Notes: a model not told the origin generated them from the letters alone. Positions 14,039 through 22,848 are shown, counted from the stretch's first letter. The stretch: 23,312 bases of DNA from Clostridiales bacterium (GCA_003525905.1 DQIA01000058.1:1-23312); one strand, 5' to 3'. A program made the numbers and translations.

Positions 14039-15049
14039 TTATTTGATATTCAGAATTTCCTTGTAATACGGCCAGAGGCCCTGCTTCTCCGGATAGTGCG
14101 GCGCAAGCTGGCACAGATCCGTTCCGGGGTAATCGTTGCCCTCGATGAGCACGGGGCCGTCCGGCGTGACGGCAACATCCCAGCCGACGTGGCAGATCTG
14201 CGGCACGACGAGCGCGGCCTTCCTGGCAAAAGCCACGGCCTCCTGTACCATCGGGAGCTGATAGCCCTCGAAGCGAATGCCGGTGTCCGGATGCGTCTCG
14301 TAGACGTTGAAATAATCGTCCGTTGCGACGGAGCAGATCTTACCGGTCTTCTCGTCCACGCGACAGATGATGCCGCCCTGCCCGGAGTTGTCGCAGAAGC
14401 CGTCTCCCCTGCCGATCTTCAGCACGATATAGGCAATGTGTACGGTGTCGCCGACACGGTCCGTGACGATGCGCATGGTGTTGACGGATTGCGGGTGCAG
14501 CTTCGCCATATCCGGATGCTGCGCAAGCGGCTCCTCCAGCACGTCGAGGCCCTTTTCCTTCAGATAGGCCAGCAGCTTCTCCGCATCCGGCCAGTCTGCC
14601 GTGCGGAGCTTCTCGATGCCGTTGCCGCAGGTGCCGCGGCTCGGCTTGGCGAAGAAGCAGTCGAGCCCCTGCAGGAATGCGGACAGCTCATCCGGCGTTG
14701 CCGCGGCGGCATTCAGCGTCCGGCGGCCGAGGAAATCGGCAAAGCGGACATTGAAGCGGAGCTTATCATCGAACTCATCACCATAGCCGGGCTGATTCAT
14801 CAGCTCGCAGACCTTTTTATTGCGCACGCGCGTCAGATAGGTGTCGCGCTGCCTGCCGTTCATGGCATAGAAGCCGAACATCACATAGTCATAGTACCCT
14901 GCGCCGTAGCGCGCCGCGCACCAGAGAATGTCGCAGAACGTGCGCGCCTTGCTGTGGCCGCTCTTCTGCTTGACAACGCCCATGACGTAGTTCAGCTTTT
15001 CAAAGCGGACACCGCGCAGCACGCGGGTGATATATTTGATCCCGGGCAT
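14039..15049 (-). CDS. Sugar-transfer-associated-type ATP-grasp enzyme
   Basis: A 336-residue protein resembling the ATP-grasp family associated with sugar-transfer loci (ATPgrasp_ST). Visible motifs are the phosphate loop KPSRGTCGNGI (residues 135-145), EEPLAQH, SVNTMRIVT, a glycine-rich GRGDGFCDNSGQGGI, and the metal-binding end CHVGWDVAVTPDGPVLIEGNDYPG. ATP-grasp enzymes join a carboxylate to an amine or similar nucleophile through an acyl phosphate. Acceptor and donor are unknown. GGAGGGG 7 nt before the ATG at 15049 fixes the start. It is the first gene of a probable operon with the CofE-like ligase and amidase-domain protein and begins after the strong radA terminator; an A/T-rich tract at about 15065-15125 probably holds its promoter, with a candidate -10 TATGAT. 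Confidence 0.82.
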   Translation of the reverse strand: MPGIKYITRVLRGVRFEKLNYVMGVVKQKSGHSKARTFCDILWCAARYGAGYYDYVMFGFYAMNGRQRDTYLTRVRNKKVCELMNQPGYGDEFDDKLRFNVRFADFLGRRTLNAAAATPDELSAFLQGLDCFFAKPSRGTCGNGIEKLRTADWPDAEKLLAYLKEKGLDVLEEPLAQHPDMAKLHPQSVNTMRIVTDRVGDTVHIAYIVLKIGRGDGFCDNSGQGGIICRVDEKTGKICSVATDDYFNVYETHPDTGIRFEGYQLPMVQEAVAFARKAALVVPQICHVGWDVAVTPDGPVLIEGNDYPGTDLCQLAPHYPEKQGLWPYYKEILNIK

Positions 15050-15170
15050 ATGATTCCCCTCCCGTCAGTATTCTTTCCAAAGCAATATCATACAATAATT
15101 CTCAGAAAAAATCTACTGTTATTTTGACGGTTTCCCGGCTGCCCCGGCGCATATCCCGGCGTTTTTGCCC

Positions 15171-15207
15171 AAAAAATCGCTCCGGCAGGACGACCCCGCC
15201 GGAGCGA
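15171..15207 (-). terminator. Intrinsic terminator after radA
   Basis: TCGCTCCGGC (15177-15186) and GCCGGAGCGA (15198-15207) form a 10-bp stem with an 11-nt loop, followed on the minus strand by TTTTTT (15171-15176). It ends the speD-to-radA run, 23 bp after the radA stop. Confidence 0.92.
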
Positions 15208-15229
15208 ATGCAGGCATATTCGACTCTGC

Positions 15230-16609
15230 TCAGAGCGCGACAGCCATGGCCTCGCGAATATTGCGCACCCGCAGCAGCTCCAGCCCCTCCGGTGCGTGCA
15301 GGCTCTGCGTGCCGCTGCGCGGGATGAGGCAGCGCGTGAAGCCGAGCCGGTGCAGCTCGGACAGGCGCTGATTGAGCTGGTTGACGGCACGGATCTCGCC
15401 GGTCAGGCCGACCTCGCCGATGGCGGCGAGCGTATCGGGCGCAGGCTTGTCCAGCGCGGCGGAGGCGACGGCGATGGCAACTGCCAGATCAGCGGCAGGC
15501 TCGTCCAGACGCAGGCCGCCGATGACGTTCAGGTAGACGTCCGCCGAGCCGAACCGCAGGCCGCCGCGCTTTTCCAGCACGGCCAGCAGCATGGCGGCGC
15601 GGTTATAGTCATAGCCATTGCTCGTGCGGCGCGGCATGTTGTAGGTCGTCTGACATACGAGCGCCTGCACCTCGGCAAGGACCGGGCGCGTGCCCTCCAT
15701 CACGCAGGCGACGCAGGTGCCCGGCGTGCCAAGCGGCCGCCCGGCCAGCAGCAGCTCCGAGGGATTCGGGACCTCGCGCAGGCCGCGGTCGTCCATTTCA
15801 AACACGCCGATCTCGTTTGTGGAGCCGAAGCGGTTCTTCGCCGCGCGCAGCAGACGGTAGGTCGTGTGCTCCTCGCCCTCGAAATACAGGACGCAGTCGA
15901 CCATGTGCTCGAGCACCTTCGGTCCGGCGATCGCGCCCTCCTTGTTGATGTGGCCGACGACAAACACCGTCACGCCGCAGCGCTTGGAATACTGCATCAG
16001 GCGCATCGTGCAGTCGCGGACCTGCGCGATGCTGCCGGGCGAGGACGTCTTGTCCTCCGTGTAGAGCGTCTGGATGGAGTCAACGATGAGAAGGCCGGGC
16101 TGCATACGTTCGGCCGCGGCCAGAATTTCGTCCAGACTCGTCTCGCACAGCAGCCACAGCGCGTCGGACTGCACGCCGAGGCGCTCGGCACGGAGCTTGA
16201 GCTGGTTCTCGCTCTCCTCGCCGGAGACATAGAGGATCGTCTGCTCCCTGCAGATCTGCGCACAAATTTGCAGCAGCAGCGTGGATTTGCCGATGCCGGG
16301 CGCGCCGCTCACGAGCACGAGCGACCCGCGCACCGCGCCGCCGCCCAGCACCCGGTCCAGCTCGGACAGACCGGTCCCGAAGCGCAGCTCTTCCCCGCTC
16401 GTCACCTCGTTCAGGCGCTTCGGCTGCACGCCGACACCGCGCGCGGCGGACGTTCGGTTGGAGAGACTGCTGCGGGACGGCGCGGCGGCCTGCGGCGGGG
16501 TATATTCCTCCAGCGTGTTCCACTGCCCGCAGGACGGGCAGCGGCCCTGCCACCGCGGCGTCTCGTTGCCGCAGTTCGAGCAGAGAAAAACGGTCTTAGC
16601 AGCTTTCAT
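15230..16609 (-). CDS. radA: DNA repair protein RadA
   Basis: A 459-residue RecA-like ATPase that promotes branch migration in recombinational repair. Domains in order are a C4 zinc finger (Cys10, Cys13, Cys24, Cys27), the ATPase core with Walker A GAPGIGKST (102-110), the RadA signature KNRFG (258-262) and a C-terminal Lon-protease-like domain without protease function (from ~290, with QALVCQTTYNMPRR and GGLRLDEPAADLAVA). The length matches the family (about 455). The start at 16609 is chosen over an in-frame ATG at 16657 because GGAGG precedes it and the zinc finger normally begins near residue 10. It overlaps the end of the amidase gene by 14 bp, indicating translational coupling, and is followed by a strong terminator. 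Confidence 0.96.
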   Translation of the reverse strand: MKAAKTVFLCSNCGNETPRWQGRCPSCGQWNTLEEYTPPQAAAPSRSSLSNRTSAARGVGVQPKRLNEVTSGEELRFGTGLSELDRVLGGGAVRGSLVLVSGAPGIGKSTLLLQICAQICREQTILYVSGEESENQLKLRAERLGVQSDALWLLCETSLDEILAAAERMQPGLLIVDSIQTLYTEDKTSSPGSIAQVRDCTMRLMQYSKRCGVTVFVVGHINKEGAIAGPKVLEHMVDCVLYFEGEEHTTYRLLRAAKNRFGSTNEIGVFEMDDRGLREVPNPSELLLAGRPLGTPGTCVACVMEGTRPVLAEVQALVCQTTYNMPRRTSNGYDYNRAAMLLAVLEKRGGLRFGSADVYLNVIGGLRLDEPAADLAVAIAVASAALDKPAPDTLAAIGEVGLTGEIRAVNQLNQRLSELHRLGFTRCLIPRSGTQSLHAPEGLELLRVRNIREAMAVAL

Positions 16610-17309
16610 AGGGTTCCTCCAGAAATTCCAGCATGCCGCAGCACAGAACTGCCGCAAGCTTCTTCTGATATTCCGGCGTGCGCAGCAGGGCCTCCTCCGC
16701 CGGGTTGGACAGGAAACCGCACTCCACGAGCACGGCGGGGCAGCTCACATGCTTCAGAAGGTAGATCTCCCCCGCTTTTTTGCAGGCCCGGTGATTGTCC
16801 GGATCGAGCTGCGTTCCAAGTGCGGTCTGCAGCCGCTCCGCAAGCGCGCGGCTGCCGTCAGCGGCGGCATAGAACACCTGCGCGCCGCGGTATTTTGACT
16901 CCGGAAAATGATTCTGATGAATGCTCAGGAGCACGGCCTTCGGCGTTTCCTCCGTCAGGCGGACGCGCGCCCGGATATCGGACGCCTTGCGCGCCGCGAT
17001 CGTCGCAGCTTCCGTGTCGTGCAGCGATACATCCTGTGTGCGCAGCATACGCGTCCTCTGCCCGAGGAGGGCAAACAGGTCGTTCACGCGCAGCGCGATC
17101 TCCAGATTGAGGCCGCTTTCCCGCACGCCGGTGCACGACAATGTCCCGCCGTCCTCTCCACCGTGCCCGGCATCCACAACGACGGTTGTCCCGGTTTCCC
17201 GGGAAAATACGGCAACGGCGCTCCCCACGCGGGAGAGCGCCATCGCAGACAGCAGCGCCGCCGCGCAGACCAGCGCATAGAGCCCGGCGGTTTTGGTCCA
17301 GTTCTTCAT
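16596..17309 (-). CDS. cwlD: N-acetylmuramoyl-L-alanine amidase, CwlD-like
   Basis: A 237-residue zinc amidase (Amidase_3) that cuts the bond between N-acetylmuramic acid and the peptide stem of peptidoglycan. An N-terminal hydrophobic segment (about residues 8-35) serves as signal anchor or signal peptide. Zinc ligands are His49 (VVDAGHGGEDGG), Glu64 (GVRESGLNL) and His131 (LLSIHQNHF); the catalytic Glu is Glu196 (LVECGFLSNPAEE). Size and single-domain layout match CwlD, which acts in spore-cortex muramic-lactam formation, so sporulation is suggested but not proven; other small amidases share this layout. The start at 17309 has GGGGGT 7 nt upstream, while the ATG at 17324 lies within that site. 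It begins 40 bp after nspC with no terminator between. Confidence 0.88.
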   Translation of the reverse strand: MKNWTKTAGLYALVCAAALLSAMALSRVGSAVAVFSRETGTTVVVDAGHGGEDGGTLSCTGVRESGLNLEIALRVNDLFALLGQRTRMLRTQDVSLHDTEAATIAARKASDIRARVRLTEETPKAVLLSIHQNHFPESKYRGAQVFYAAADGSRALAERLQTALGTQLDPDNHRACKKAGEIYLLKHVSCPAVLVECGFLSNPAEEALLRTPEYQKKLAAVLCCGMLEFLEEPYESC

Positions 17310-17349
17310 TCCGAACACCCCCATTCGACTCTATGCGGGTGCGGAAAAT

Positions 17350-18462
17350 TTATGACAGGCGCTGCTTGAAATCCTCGTAGCCGAAGCTGCGGATGCAGCG
17401 CTCCGTGCCGTCCAAAGTGCGAAGCGCGATGGACGGGAGCGGCATGCCGTTGAATGTGTTGTTCTTCACCATGGAATAAATGGCCATGTCGCCGAATTCC
17501 AGCACATCGCCGACGGCCAGCGGACGGTCAAAGGAATAATCCCCGATGATGTCCCCTGCCAGACACGTCGGTCCGCCGAGACGGTAGGAATAGGCCTTTT
17601 CCCCCGGCAGGCCGCTGCCGCGCAGCGGCGGGCGGTATGGCATCTCCAGCACATCCGGCATATGGCAGGCGGCGGACGTATCCAGAATGGCGATCTTTCC
17701 GCCGTTTTCCACGATATCGAGCACGGTGCAGCGCAGGATGCCTGCGTTCAGCGCGACGGCCTCGCCCGGCTCCAGATAGACCTGCAGCCCATAGCACTGC
17801 TGGATGCGGTCGATGCAGCGCTCAAGCCGCGGAATGTCATAGCCCGGCCGGGTGATGTGGTGCCCGCCGCCGAAGTTCAGCCAGCGCAGTCCGGGGAAAA
17901 ACTCGCCGAAGCGTGCCTCGACGGCGTCCAGCGTCGTCTCCAGCGCATCGGAATCCTGCTCGCAGAGCGTGTGGAAGTGCAGGCCGCTGAGCAGCGGCAG
18001 CACCTCGGGGTCGAACTGCGCCCGCGTGACGCCGAGGCGGGACTTCTCACCGCAGGGGTCATAGATCGCATGCCCCTCCTGCGTGGAGCACTCGGGATTG
18101 ATGCGCAGACCGGCCTGCTTCCCGGCGGCGAGGACCTGCGGCGCATAGGCGCGCAGCTGCGCGCAGGAGTTGAACACAACATGGTCGCACAGGCGGGCCA
18201 GCTCCGGGATATCCTCGGCGCGGTAGGCGGCGGAGAACACATGGTTTTCGCCCTGCAGCTCCTCGGCCGCCAACCGGGCCTCAAAAAGGCCGCTGGCCGT
18301 CGCGCCGTCGAGATATTCCGCGATGATCGGATAGACGGCGAACATGGAGAACGCCTTCTGCGCCAGCAGAATTCTGCAGCCCGTGCGCTCGCGCACGCCC
18401 CGAAGAATTTCGAGATTCCGGCGCAGAGCGGCCTCGTCGATCAGGTAATACGGCGTGTTCAT
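17350..18462 (-). CDS. nspC: Carboxynorspermidine/carboxyspermidine decarboxylase
   Basis: A 370-residue PLP enzyme of the alanine-racemase-fold decarboxylases. It converts carboxyspermidine (or carboxynorspermidine) to spermidine (or norspermidine). The PLP lysine is Lys36 in ILLAQKAFSM; other family signatures are GLHFHTLCEQ, NFGGGHHITRPGYD, YLEPGEAVALNAG and DTSAACHMPDVLEMPYRPPL. The length matches NspC (about 375). Its start codon overlaps the stop of the dehydrogenase gene (ATGA), so the two enzymes of consecutive steps are translated together. The operon lacks an agmatinase, so an agmatine-derived substrate (carboxyaminopropylagmatine) is a real alternative; sequence alone does not separate these. 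Confidence 0.93.
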   Translation of the reverse strand: MNTPYYLIDEAALRRNLEILRGVRERTGCRILLAQKAFSMFAVYPIIAEYLDGATASGLFEARLAAEELQGENHVFSAAYRAEDIPELARLCDHVVFNSCAQLRAYAPQVLAAGKQAGLRINPECSTQEGHAIYDPCGEKSRLGVTRAQFDPEVLPLLSGLHFHTLCEQDSDALETTLDAVEARFGEFFPGLRWLNFGGGHHITRPGYDIPRLERCIDRIQQCYGLQVYLEPGEAVALNAGILRCTVLDIVENGGKIAILDTSAACHMPDVLEMPYRPPLRGSGLPGEKAYSYRLGGPTCLAGDIIGDYSFDRPLAVGDVLEFGDMAIYSMVKNNTFNGMPLPSIALRTLDGTERCIRSFGYEDFKQRLS

Positions 18463-19718
18463 GCGACGGTCTCGGGGTTCTCCTCCACGACCCAGGGCAG
18501 GCCGTATTCATTCAGCATCTGCATATAGGGATCGGGGTCGAACTCGTCGGTCGTGTAGACGCCCTTCTTGCTCCACTGCCCGGAGAGCACCATGGCGGCG
18601 CCGATCATGGCCGGAACGCCCGTCGTGTAGGCAACGGCCTGGCAGCCGAGCTCCTTATAGCACTCCTGATGATCGCAGACATTGTAGATATAGATGGTCT
18701 TCTCCTTGCCATCCTTGACGCCGGTGATGATGCAGCCGATGTTCGTCTTGCCGACGGTGCGCGGGCCGAGCGAAGCCGGGTCCGGCAGCAGCGTCTTGAG
18801 GAACTGGATGGGGACGATCTGCTGACCGTTGAATTCGACTGGCGTCGTCGAGAGCATGCCGACGTTCTCAAGGCACTTCATGTGCGTCAGATAGCTCTGG
18901 CCGAACGTCATGAAGAAGCGAATGCGCTTGACCTCCGGCAGATTGCGGGCCAGCGCCTCGATCTCCTCGTGGTGCAGCAGGTACATGTCCTTCTTGCCGA
19001 CCTGCGGGAAATCATACTCGCGATGGATGGACATGGCGGGAATTTCGATCCAGTGGCCGTCCTCCCAATAGGAGCCGGGCGCAGAGACCTCGCGGAGGTT
19101 GACCTCCGGGTTGAAGTTCGTGGCGAAGGGATAGCCGTGGTCGCCGCCGTTGCAGTCGAGGATGTCGATGGTGTGGATCTCGTCAAAATAGTGCTTCTTG
19201 GCATAGGCGACGAACACGGACGTGACGCCCGGGTCAAAGCCGGTGCCGAGCAGGCCCGTCAGACCGGCCTTGCGGAAGCGCTCGTCATAGGCCCACTGCC
19301 ACGAATAGTCAAAGTAGGCGGAGAAGCCCAGCTCCTTGCAGCGCTTTTCGTAGATCTCGCGCCATGCGGGATCGTCGGTGTTCTCCGGCTCGTAGTTCGC
19401 GGTGTCGATATAGTCCACGCCGCACTCGAGGCAGGCCTCCATCACGGAAAGGTCCTGATACGGCAGGGCCAGATTCAGCACGGCATCCGGGCGGACGTCG
19501 CGGATGAGCACACACAGCGCGGCGACGTTATCGGCGTCGACCTCGGCCGTGGAGATGACGGTCTTCGTCTTCCCGGCGAGCTTTTCCTTGAGGGCGTCGC
19601 ACTTCGCCTTTGTGCGGCTGGCGAGCACGAGCTCCGTAAACAGGCCGTCATTCTGACAGCACTTCTGAATGGCGACCTGTGCAACGCCGCCGCAGCCAAT
19701 GACCAGTAATTTTGCCAT
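18459..19718 (-). CDS. Carboxy(nor)spermidine dehydrogenase (saccharopine dehydrogenase family)
   Basis: A 419-residue NAD(P)H-dependent enzyme that reductively condenses L-aspartate beta-semialdehyde with a diamine, giving carboxyspermidine with putrescine. The Rossmann motif GCGGVAQV is at residues 8-15. Family features include ASRTKAKCDALKEKL, YIDTANYEPENTDDPAW, FDYSWQWAYDERFRKAGLTGLLGTGFDPGVTSVF and CNGGDHGYPFATNFNPEVNLREV. This length and wording are those of CASDH rather than of lysine-forming saccharopine dehydrogenase, and the nspC partner immediately downstream confirms it. GGAGAG 6 nt before the ATG supports the start, 12 bp after the speE stop. The amine substrate could be putrescine or agmatine. 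Confidence 0.93.
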   Translation of the reverse strand: MAKLLVIGCGGVAQVAIQKCCQNDGLFTELVLASRTKAKCDALKEKLAGKTKTVISTAEVDADNVAALCVLIRDVRPDAVLNLALPYQDLSVMEACLECGVDYIDTANYEPENTDDPAWREIYEKRCKELGFSAYFDYSWQWAYDERFRKAGLTGLLGTGFDPGVTSVFVAYAKKHYFDEIHTIDILDCNGGDHGYPFATNFNPEVNLREVSAPGSYWEDGHWIEIPAMSIHREYDFPQVGKKDMYLLHHEEIEALARNLPEVKRIRFFMTFGQSYLTHMKCLENVGMLSTTPVEFNGQQIVPIQFLKTLLPDPASLGPRTVGKTNIGCIITGVKDGKEKTIYIYNVCDHQECYKELGCQAVAYTTGVPAMIGAAMVLSGQWSKKGVYTTDEFDPDPYMQMLNEYGLPWVVEENPETVA

Positions 19719-19730
19719 AATGATCTCTCC

Positions 19731-20588
19731 TTATTGCGGCTCCACATCGCGCAGCAGCTCCTCGACATACGTCGGCAGGGAGAAGGCGCTGCGGTGCAGC
19801 TTCGCATTGTAATAGCGGGTAGAAAGGCCAAGAAGCGTCCAGGCCGTCGGGTTGAAGTCCGTGACGGGATGGTATTTCTTCGAGGCAAAGCCGAACAGCC
19901 AATGGCCGGACGGATACGTCGGGATATGCGCCTGATAGACGCGGCTGATGGGGAAGCATTCCACGATGCGCTTGTGCGCACGCTGCATGGCGGCCGCATC
20001 GGCGGCATAGAACGGGCTTTCGTGCTGATTGACCATGATGCCGTCCTCGCGCAGGGCATTATAGCAGCTGCCGTAGAATTCCTTTGTGAACAGGCCCTCA
20101 CCGGGGCCGAACGGGTCCGTGGAGTCCACGATGATGAGGTCGTATTTGTTCTCGCAGGAGCGGATGAATTTCAGTCCATCTGCAATATGGATATGCACGC
20201 GCGGGTCGTCGAGGCGGCAGGCCGTCTTCGGCAGATACTTGCGGCAGACCTCGATGACCAGCTCGTCGATCTCGACGAGGTCGATGCACTTCGGCGACTG
20301 ATAGCGCGTCAGCTCGCGCACGACGCCGCCGTCACCCGCGCCGATGACGAGGATATTCTCGGGATTCGGGTGGACGGCCATGGGGATGTGCGTGATCATC
20401 TCATGATAGATGAACTCGTCCTTCTCCGTCAGCATCATATAGCCGTCAAGCGTCAGGAAGCGGCCGAATTCCCGCGACTCGAACACGTCGATCCGCTGGA
20501 ATTCGCTCTGCGCCGTATAGAGCTGGCGCTCGACCTTGATGGAAAAATTCACATACGGCGTATGCCGCTCCGTAAACCAAAGCTCCAT
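19731..20588 (-). CDS. speE: Spermidine synthase (aminopropyltransferase)
   Basis: A 285-residue enzyme that transfers the aminopropyl group of decarboxylated AdoMet to putrescine, giving spermidine and methylthioadenosine. Motifs are FGRFLTLDGYMMLTEKDEFIYHEMITHIPM in the substrate region, the nucleotide loop VIGAGDGGVVRE (81-92), VEIDELV (105-111) and the catalytic DSTDPFGP (155-162). The length is typical (about 280). AGGAG lies in the end of speA, and only 4 bp separate the genes, so coupling is likely. Some relatives use agmatine as acceptor; with speA but no agmatinase in the operon this cannot be excluded. Confidence 0.94.
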   Translation of the reverse strand: MELWFTERHTPYVNFSIKVERQLYTAQSEFQRIDVFESREFGRFLTLDGYMMLTEKDEFIYHEMITHIPMAVHPNPENILVIGAGDGGVVRELTRYQSPKCIDLVEIDELVIEVCRKYLPKTACRLDDPRVHIHIADGLKFIRSCENKYDLIIVDSTDPFGPGEGLFTKEFYGSCYNALREDGIMVNQHESPFYAADAAAMQRAHKRIVECFPISRVYQAHIPTYPSGHWLFGFASKKYHPVTDFNPTAWTLLGLSTRYYNAKLHRSAFSLPTYVEELLRDVEPQ

Positions 20589-20592
20589 TGTC

Positions 20593-22053
20593 TCACTCCT
20601 TTGTCAGCACGTTCAGGTATTCGGTGTGCAGGTCCTCCGGGCCGGTCAGGTTGCAGCCCTTGGCCTTGGCATAGGTGATATAGTCCAGTACGTCGCGCGT
20701 GATGCGCTCGCCCGGCGCAAGGATGGGGATGCCGGGCGGATAGCACATGACGAACTCGCCGCAGACGCGGCCCTCGCATTGCTCCAGCGGCAGACGGACC
20801 TTCCGGCCGTAAAACGCGTCCTGCGGGGAAAGCACGACCTGCGGCGGAATGTATTCCTGCGTCAGCATACCTGCCGTGCCGGTACGCTTGAAGCGGCGGC
20901 GCAGATCGGCCATGGCGCTGACGAGGCGCTCGATCTCGCGCTCGCGGTCGCCGACGGACACATAGGCCAGAATGTTGCCGATGTCGCCGAATTCGATCTG
21001 GATGCCGTATTCGTCGCGCAGCAGATCATAGACTTCGATCCCAGCCAGCCCAAGCCCGAGCGTGTGGACGGACAGCTTCGTGATGTCGAAGTCGAAAAAG
21101 CTCGTTCCGTTGATGCGCTCTTTGGAGAACGCATCGTAATCGCCGATGGCGTTGATCTCCGCGCGGGCATATTCCGCCAGCGCAGCGACGCGCGTCATGG
21201 TCTCCTGCCCGCGCAGGGCCAGATTCCGGCGCGAAATGTCCAGGCTTGCCAGCAGCAGGTACGATGCGCTTGTCGTCTGTGTCAGGTTGATCACGGCGCG
21301 GACATAGCCCTCGCTCATGGCAGGACCGATGAGCAGCATGGAGCTCTGCGTCAGGCTGCCGCCGGACTTGTGCATGCTGACGGCCGCCATATCCGCCCCC
21401 GCCGCCATGGCGGAAACGGGCAGCGCGTCCGAAAACGAGAAATGCGTACCGTGAGCTTCGTCCGCCAGCACGCGCATGCCGTGCGCATGAGCCAGCTTCA
21501 CGATGCTTCGCAGATCAGAGCAGACGCCGTAATACGTCGGATTGTTCACAAGGACAGCCTTCGCGTCCGGATTGGCCTCGATGGCGCGCTCCACGTCGGC
21601 AAGCGACATGCCCAGCGCGATGCCGAGCTGCGGATCGACGCCCGGATTAACATAGACCGGCACGGCACCGCACAGCACGAGCGCATTGATGGCACTGCGG
21701 TGCACATTGCGCGGCATGATGATCTTGTCGCCCCTTTTGCACACGCTCAGGATCATGGCCTGCACGGAGCCGGTCGTTCCGCTGACCATGAAGAAAGCAT
21801 GTGCTGCACCGAAGGCTTGCGCTGCCAGCACCTCGGCGTCGTGGATGACGGACACCGGGTGGCAGAGGTTGTCGAGTGGCTTCATGGAGTTGACGTCGGC
21901 ATCCATTGTGGCCTGCCCGAGGAACTCCGTCAGCTCCGGATTCCCCTTCCCGTGCTTGTGGCCCGGCACATCGAACGGAACGACGCGCTCTTTGGAAAAG
22001 GCACGCAAAGCCTCAAAGATCGGCGCGCGTGCCTGAGAAAGCTGGTTTTCCAT
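20593..22053 (-). CDS. speA: Arginine/lysine/ornithine decarboxylase, PLP-dependent (SpeA-like)
   Basis: A 486-residue fold-type I PLP decarboxylase of the Orn/Lys/Arg group, close in length to Bacillus subtilis SpeA (arginine decarboxylase, about 490). Motifs are VPFDVPGHKHGKGN near the N-terminus, MVSGTTGSVQAMI, the aspartate that binds the pyridine ring in LADEAHGTHFSF, and the PLP lysine Lys229 in SMHKSGGSLTQSS. It lacks the wing domain of the long (about 750-residue) inducible enzymes. The product is expected to be agmatine, but lysine or ornithine use is possible in this family. It starts 1 bp after the speD stop and ends 4 bp before speE, showing a tight operon. AAGGA in the end of speD is its likely ribosome site. 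Confidence 0.92.
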   Translation of the reverse strand: MENQLSQARAPIFEALRAFSKERVVPFDVPGHKHGKGNPELTEFLGQATMDADVNSMKPLDNLCHPVSVIHDAEVLAAQAFGAAHAFFMVSGTTGSVQAMILSVCKRGDKIIMPRNVHRSAINALVLCGAVPVYVNPGVDPQLGIALGMSLADVERAIEANPDAKAVLVNNPTYYGVCSDLRSIVKLAHAHGMRVLADEAHGTHFSFSDALPVSAMAAGADMAAVSMHKSGGSLTQSSMLLIGPAMSEGYVRAVINLTQTTSASYLLLASLDISRRNLALRGQETMTRVAALAEYARAEINAIGDYDAFSKERINGTSFFDFDITKLSVHTLGLGLAGIEVYDLLRDEYGIQIEFGDIGNILAYVSVGDREREIERLVSAMADLRRRFKRTGTAGMLTQEYIPPQVVLSPQDAFYGRKVRLPLEQCEGRVCGEFVMCYPPGIPILAPGERITRDVLDYITYAKAKGCNLTGPEDLHTEYLNVLTKE

Positions 22054-22054
22054 A

Positions 22055-22819
22055 TCAATAGATGTTCCTTCCGCTGAAGATCTCGATCATTTCGCGCCGC
22101 AGACTGGAGCTGATGTCCAGCCGGGTCTGAGGCGGAAGCTCGTTGGCATCCACGTTGAACAGGTAGTTCTGCAGATCCAGCTCTTTGATGAGCATGTTCG
22201 TGTGGAAGAGGTTCGCCTGATAGACGTTGATGTCGATGGCATCGTAACGTGCCAGAATCTTGGCGTCGATATAGTCCTGGATCGACGTGATGTCATGGTC
22301 GATAAACAGCTTTTTTCCGGACACGTCACGCGTAAAGCCACGCACGCGGTAATCCAGCGTGATGATGTCGGAATCGAAGCTGCCGATTAGATAATCCAGA
22401 GTAGAAAGCGGCGTGATCTCCCCGCAGGTCTCCACGTCGATGTCCACGCGGAACGTGGCGATGCAGGTTTCGGGGTGGTATTCCGGGTAAGTGTGCGCTG
22501 TAACATGGCTTTTATCGAGGTGACCGAGCACGAGACGGCTATCCGCGCGCTTGATGGCGGCATCCTCGGCCAGAAGGAGCGTGACGGAAGCGCCCTGCGG
22601 ATCATAATCCTGCTTGGAGATGTTCAGGACCTCTGCGCCGATCATCTGCGAGACGTTCGTCAGGATCTTCACGAGACGGTCAGAGTTATATTGCTCATCG
22701 ATATAGGCAATATACTTCTGCTGCTCGCGTTCAGTCTTGGCATAGCAGACGTCGTAAATGTTAAAGCTCAGCGCCTTTGTCAGGTTATTGAACCCATAAA
22801 GCTTCAGCTTATTTTCCAT
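22055..22819 (-). CDS. speD: S-adenosylmethionine decarboxylase proenzyme (class 1A)
   Basis: A 254-residue pyruvoyl enzyme producing decarboxylated AdoMet, the aminopropyl donor for SpeE. The self-cleavage site is Lys103-Ser104 in [18 protein letters not shown], so a beta chain of about 103 and an alpha chain of about 151 residues are expected, with Ser104 becoming the pyruvoyl group. Length and site match the E. coli-type enzyme (264 residues). Members of the wider SpeD family have been recruited as pyruvoyl ornithine or arginine decarboxylases, but the company of speE favours the classical role. GGGGGAG lies 6 nt before the ATG. The gene begins 29 bp after an intrinsic terminator that closes a structured leader, so its expression probably depends on read-through. 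Confidence 0.94.
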   Translation of the reverse strand: MENKLKLYGFNNLTKALSFNIYDVCYAKTEREQQKYIAYIDEQYNSDRLVKILTNVSQMIGAEVLNISKQDYDPQGASVTLLLAEDAAIKRADSRLVLGHLDKSHVTAHTYPEYHPETCIATFRVDIDVETCGEITPLSTLDYLIGSFDSDIITLDYRVRGFTRDVSGKKLFIDHDITSIQDYIDAKILARYDAIDINVYQANLFHTNMLIKELDLQNYLFNVDANELPPQTRLDISSSLRREMIEIFSGRNIY

Positions 22820-22848
22820 GGAAGCTCCCCCATTTCCCCGGAAAGATC

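Noticed and set aside
2070..15060. Search for CRISPR arrays, tRNA genes or insertion-sequence ends
   Set aside because: The repeats seen in the giant gene are protein-coding leucine-rich and Flg_new-type repeats; no spaced identical repeats, cloverleaf or transposase was found.
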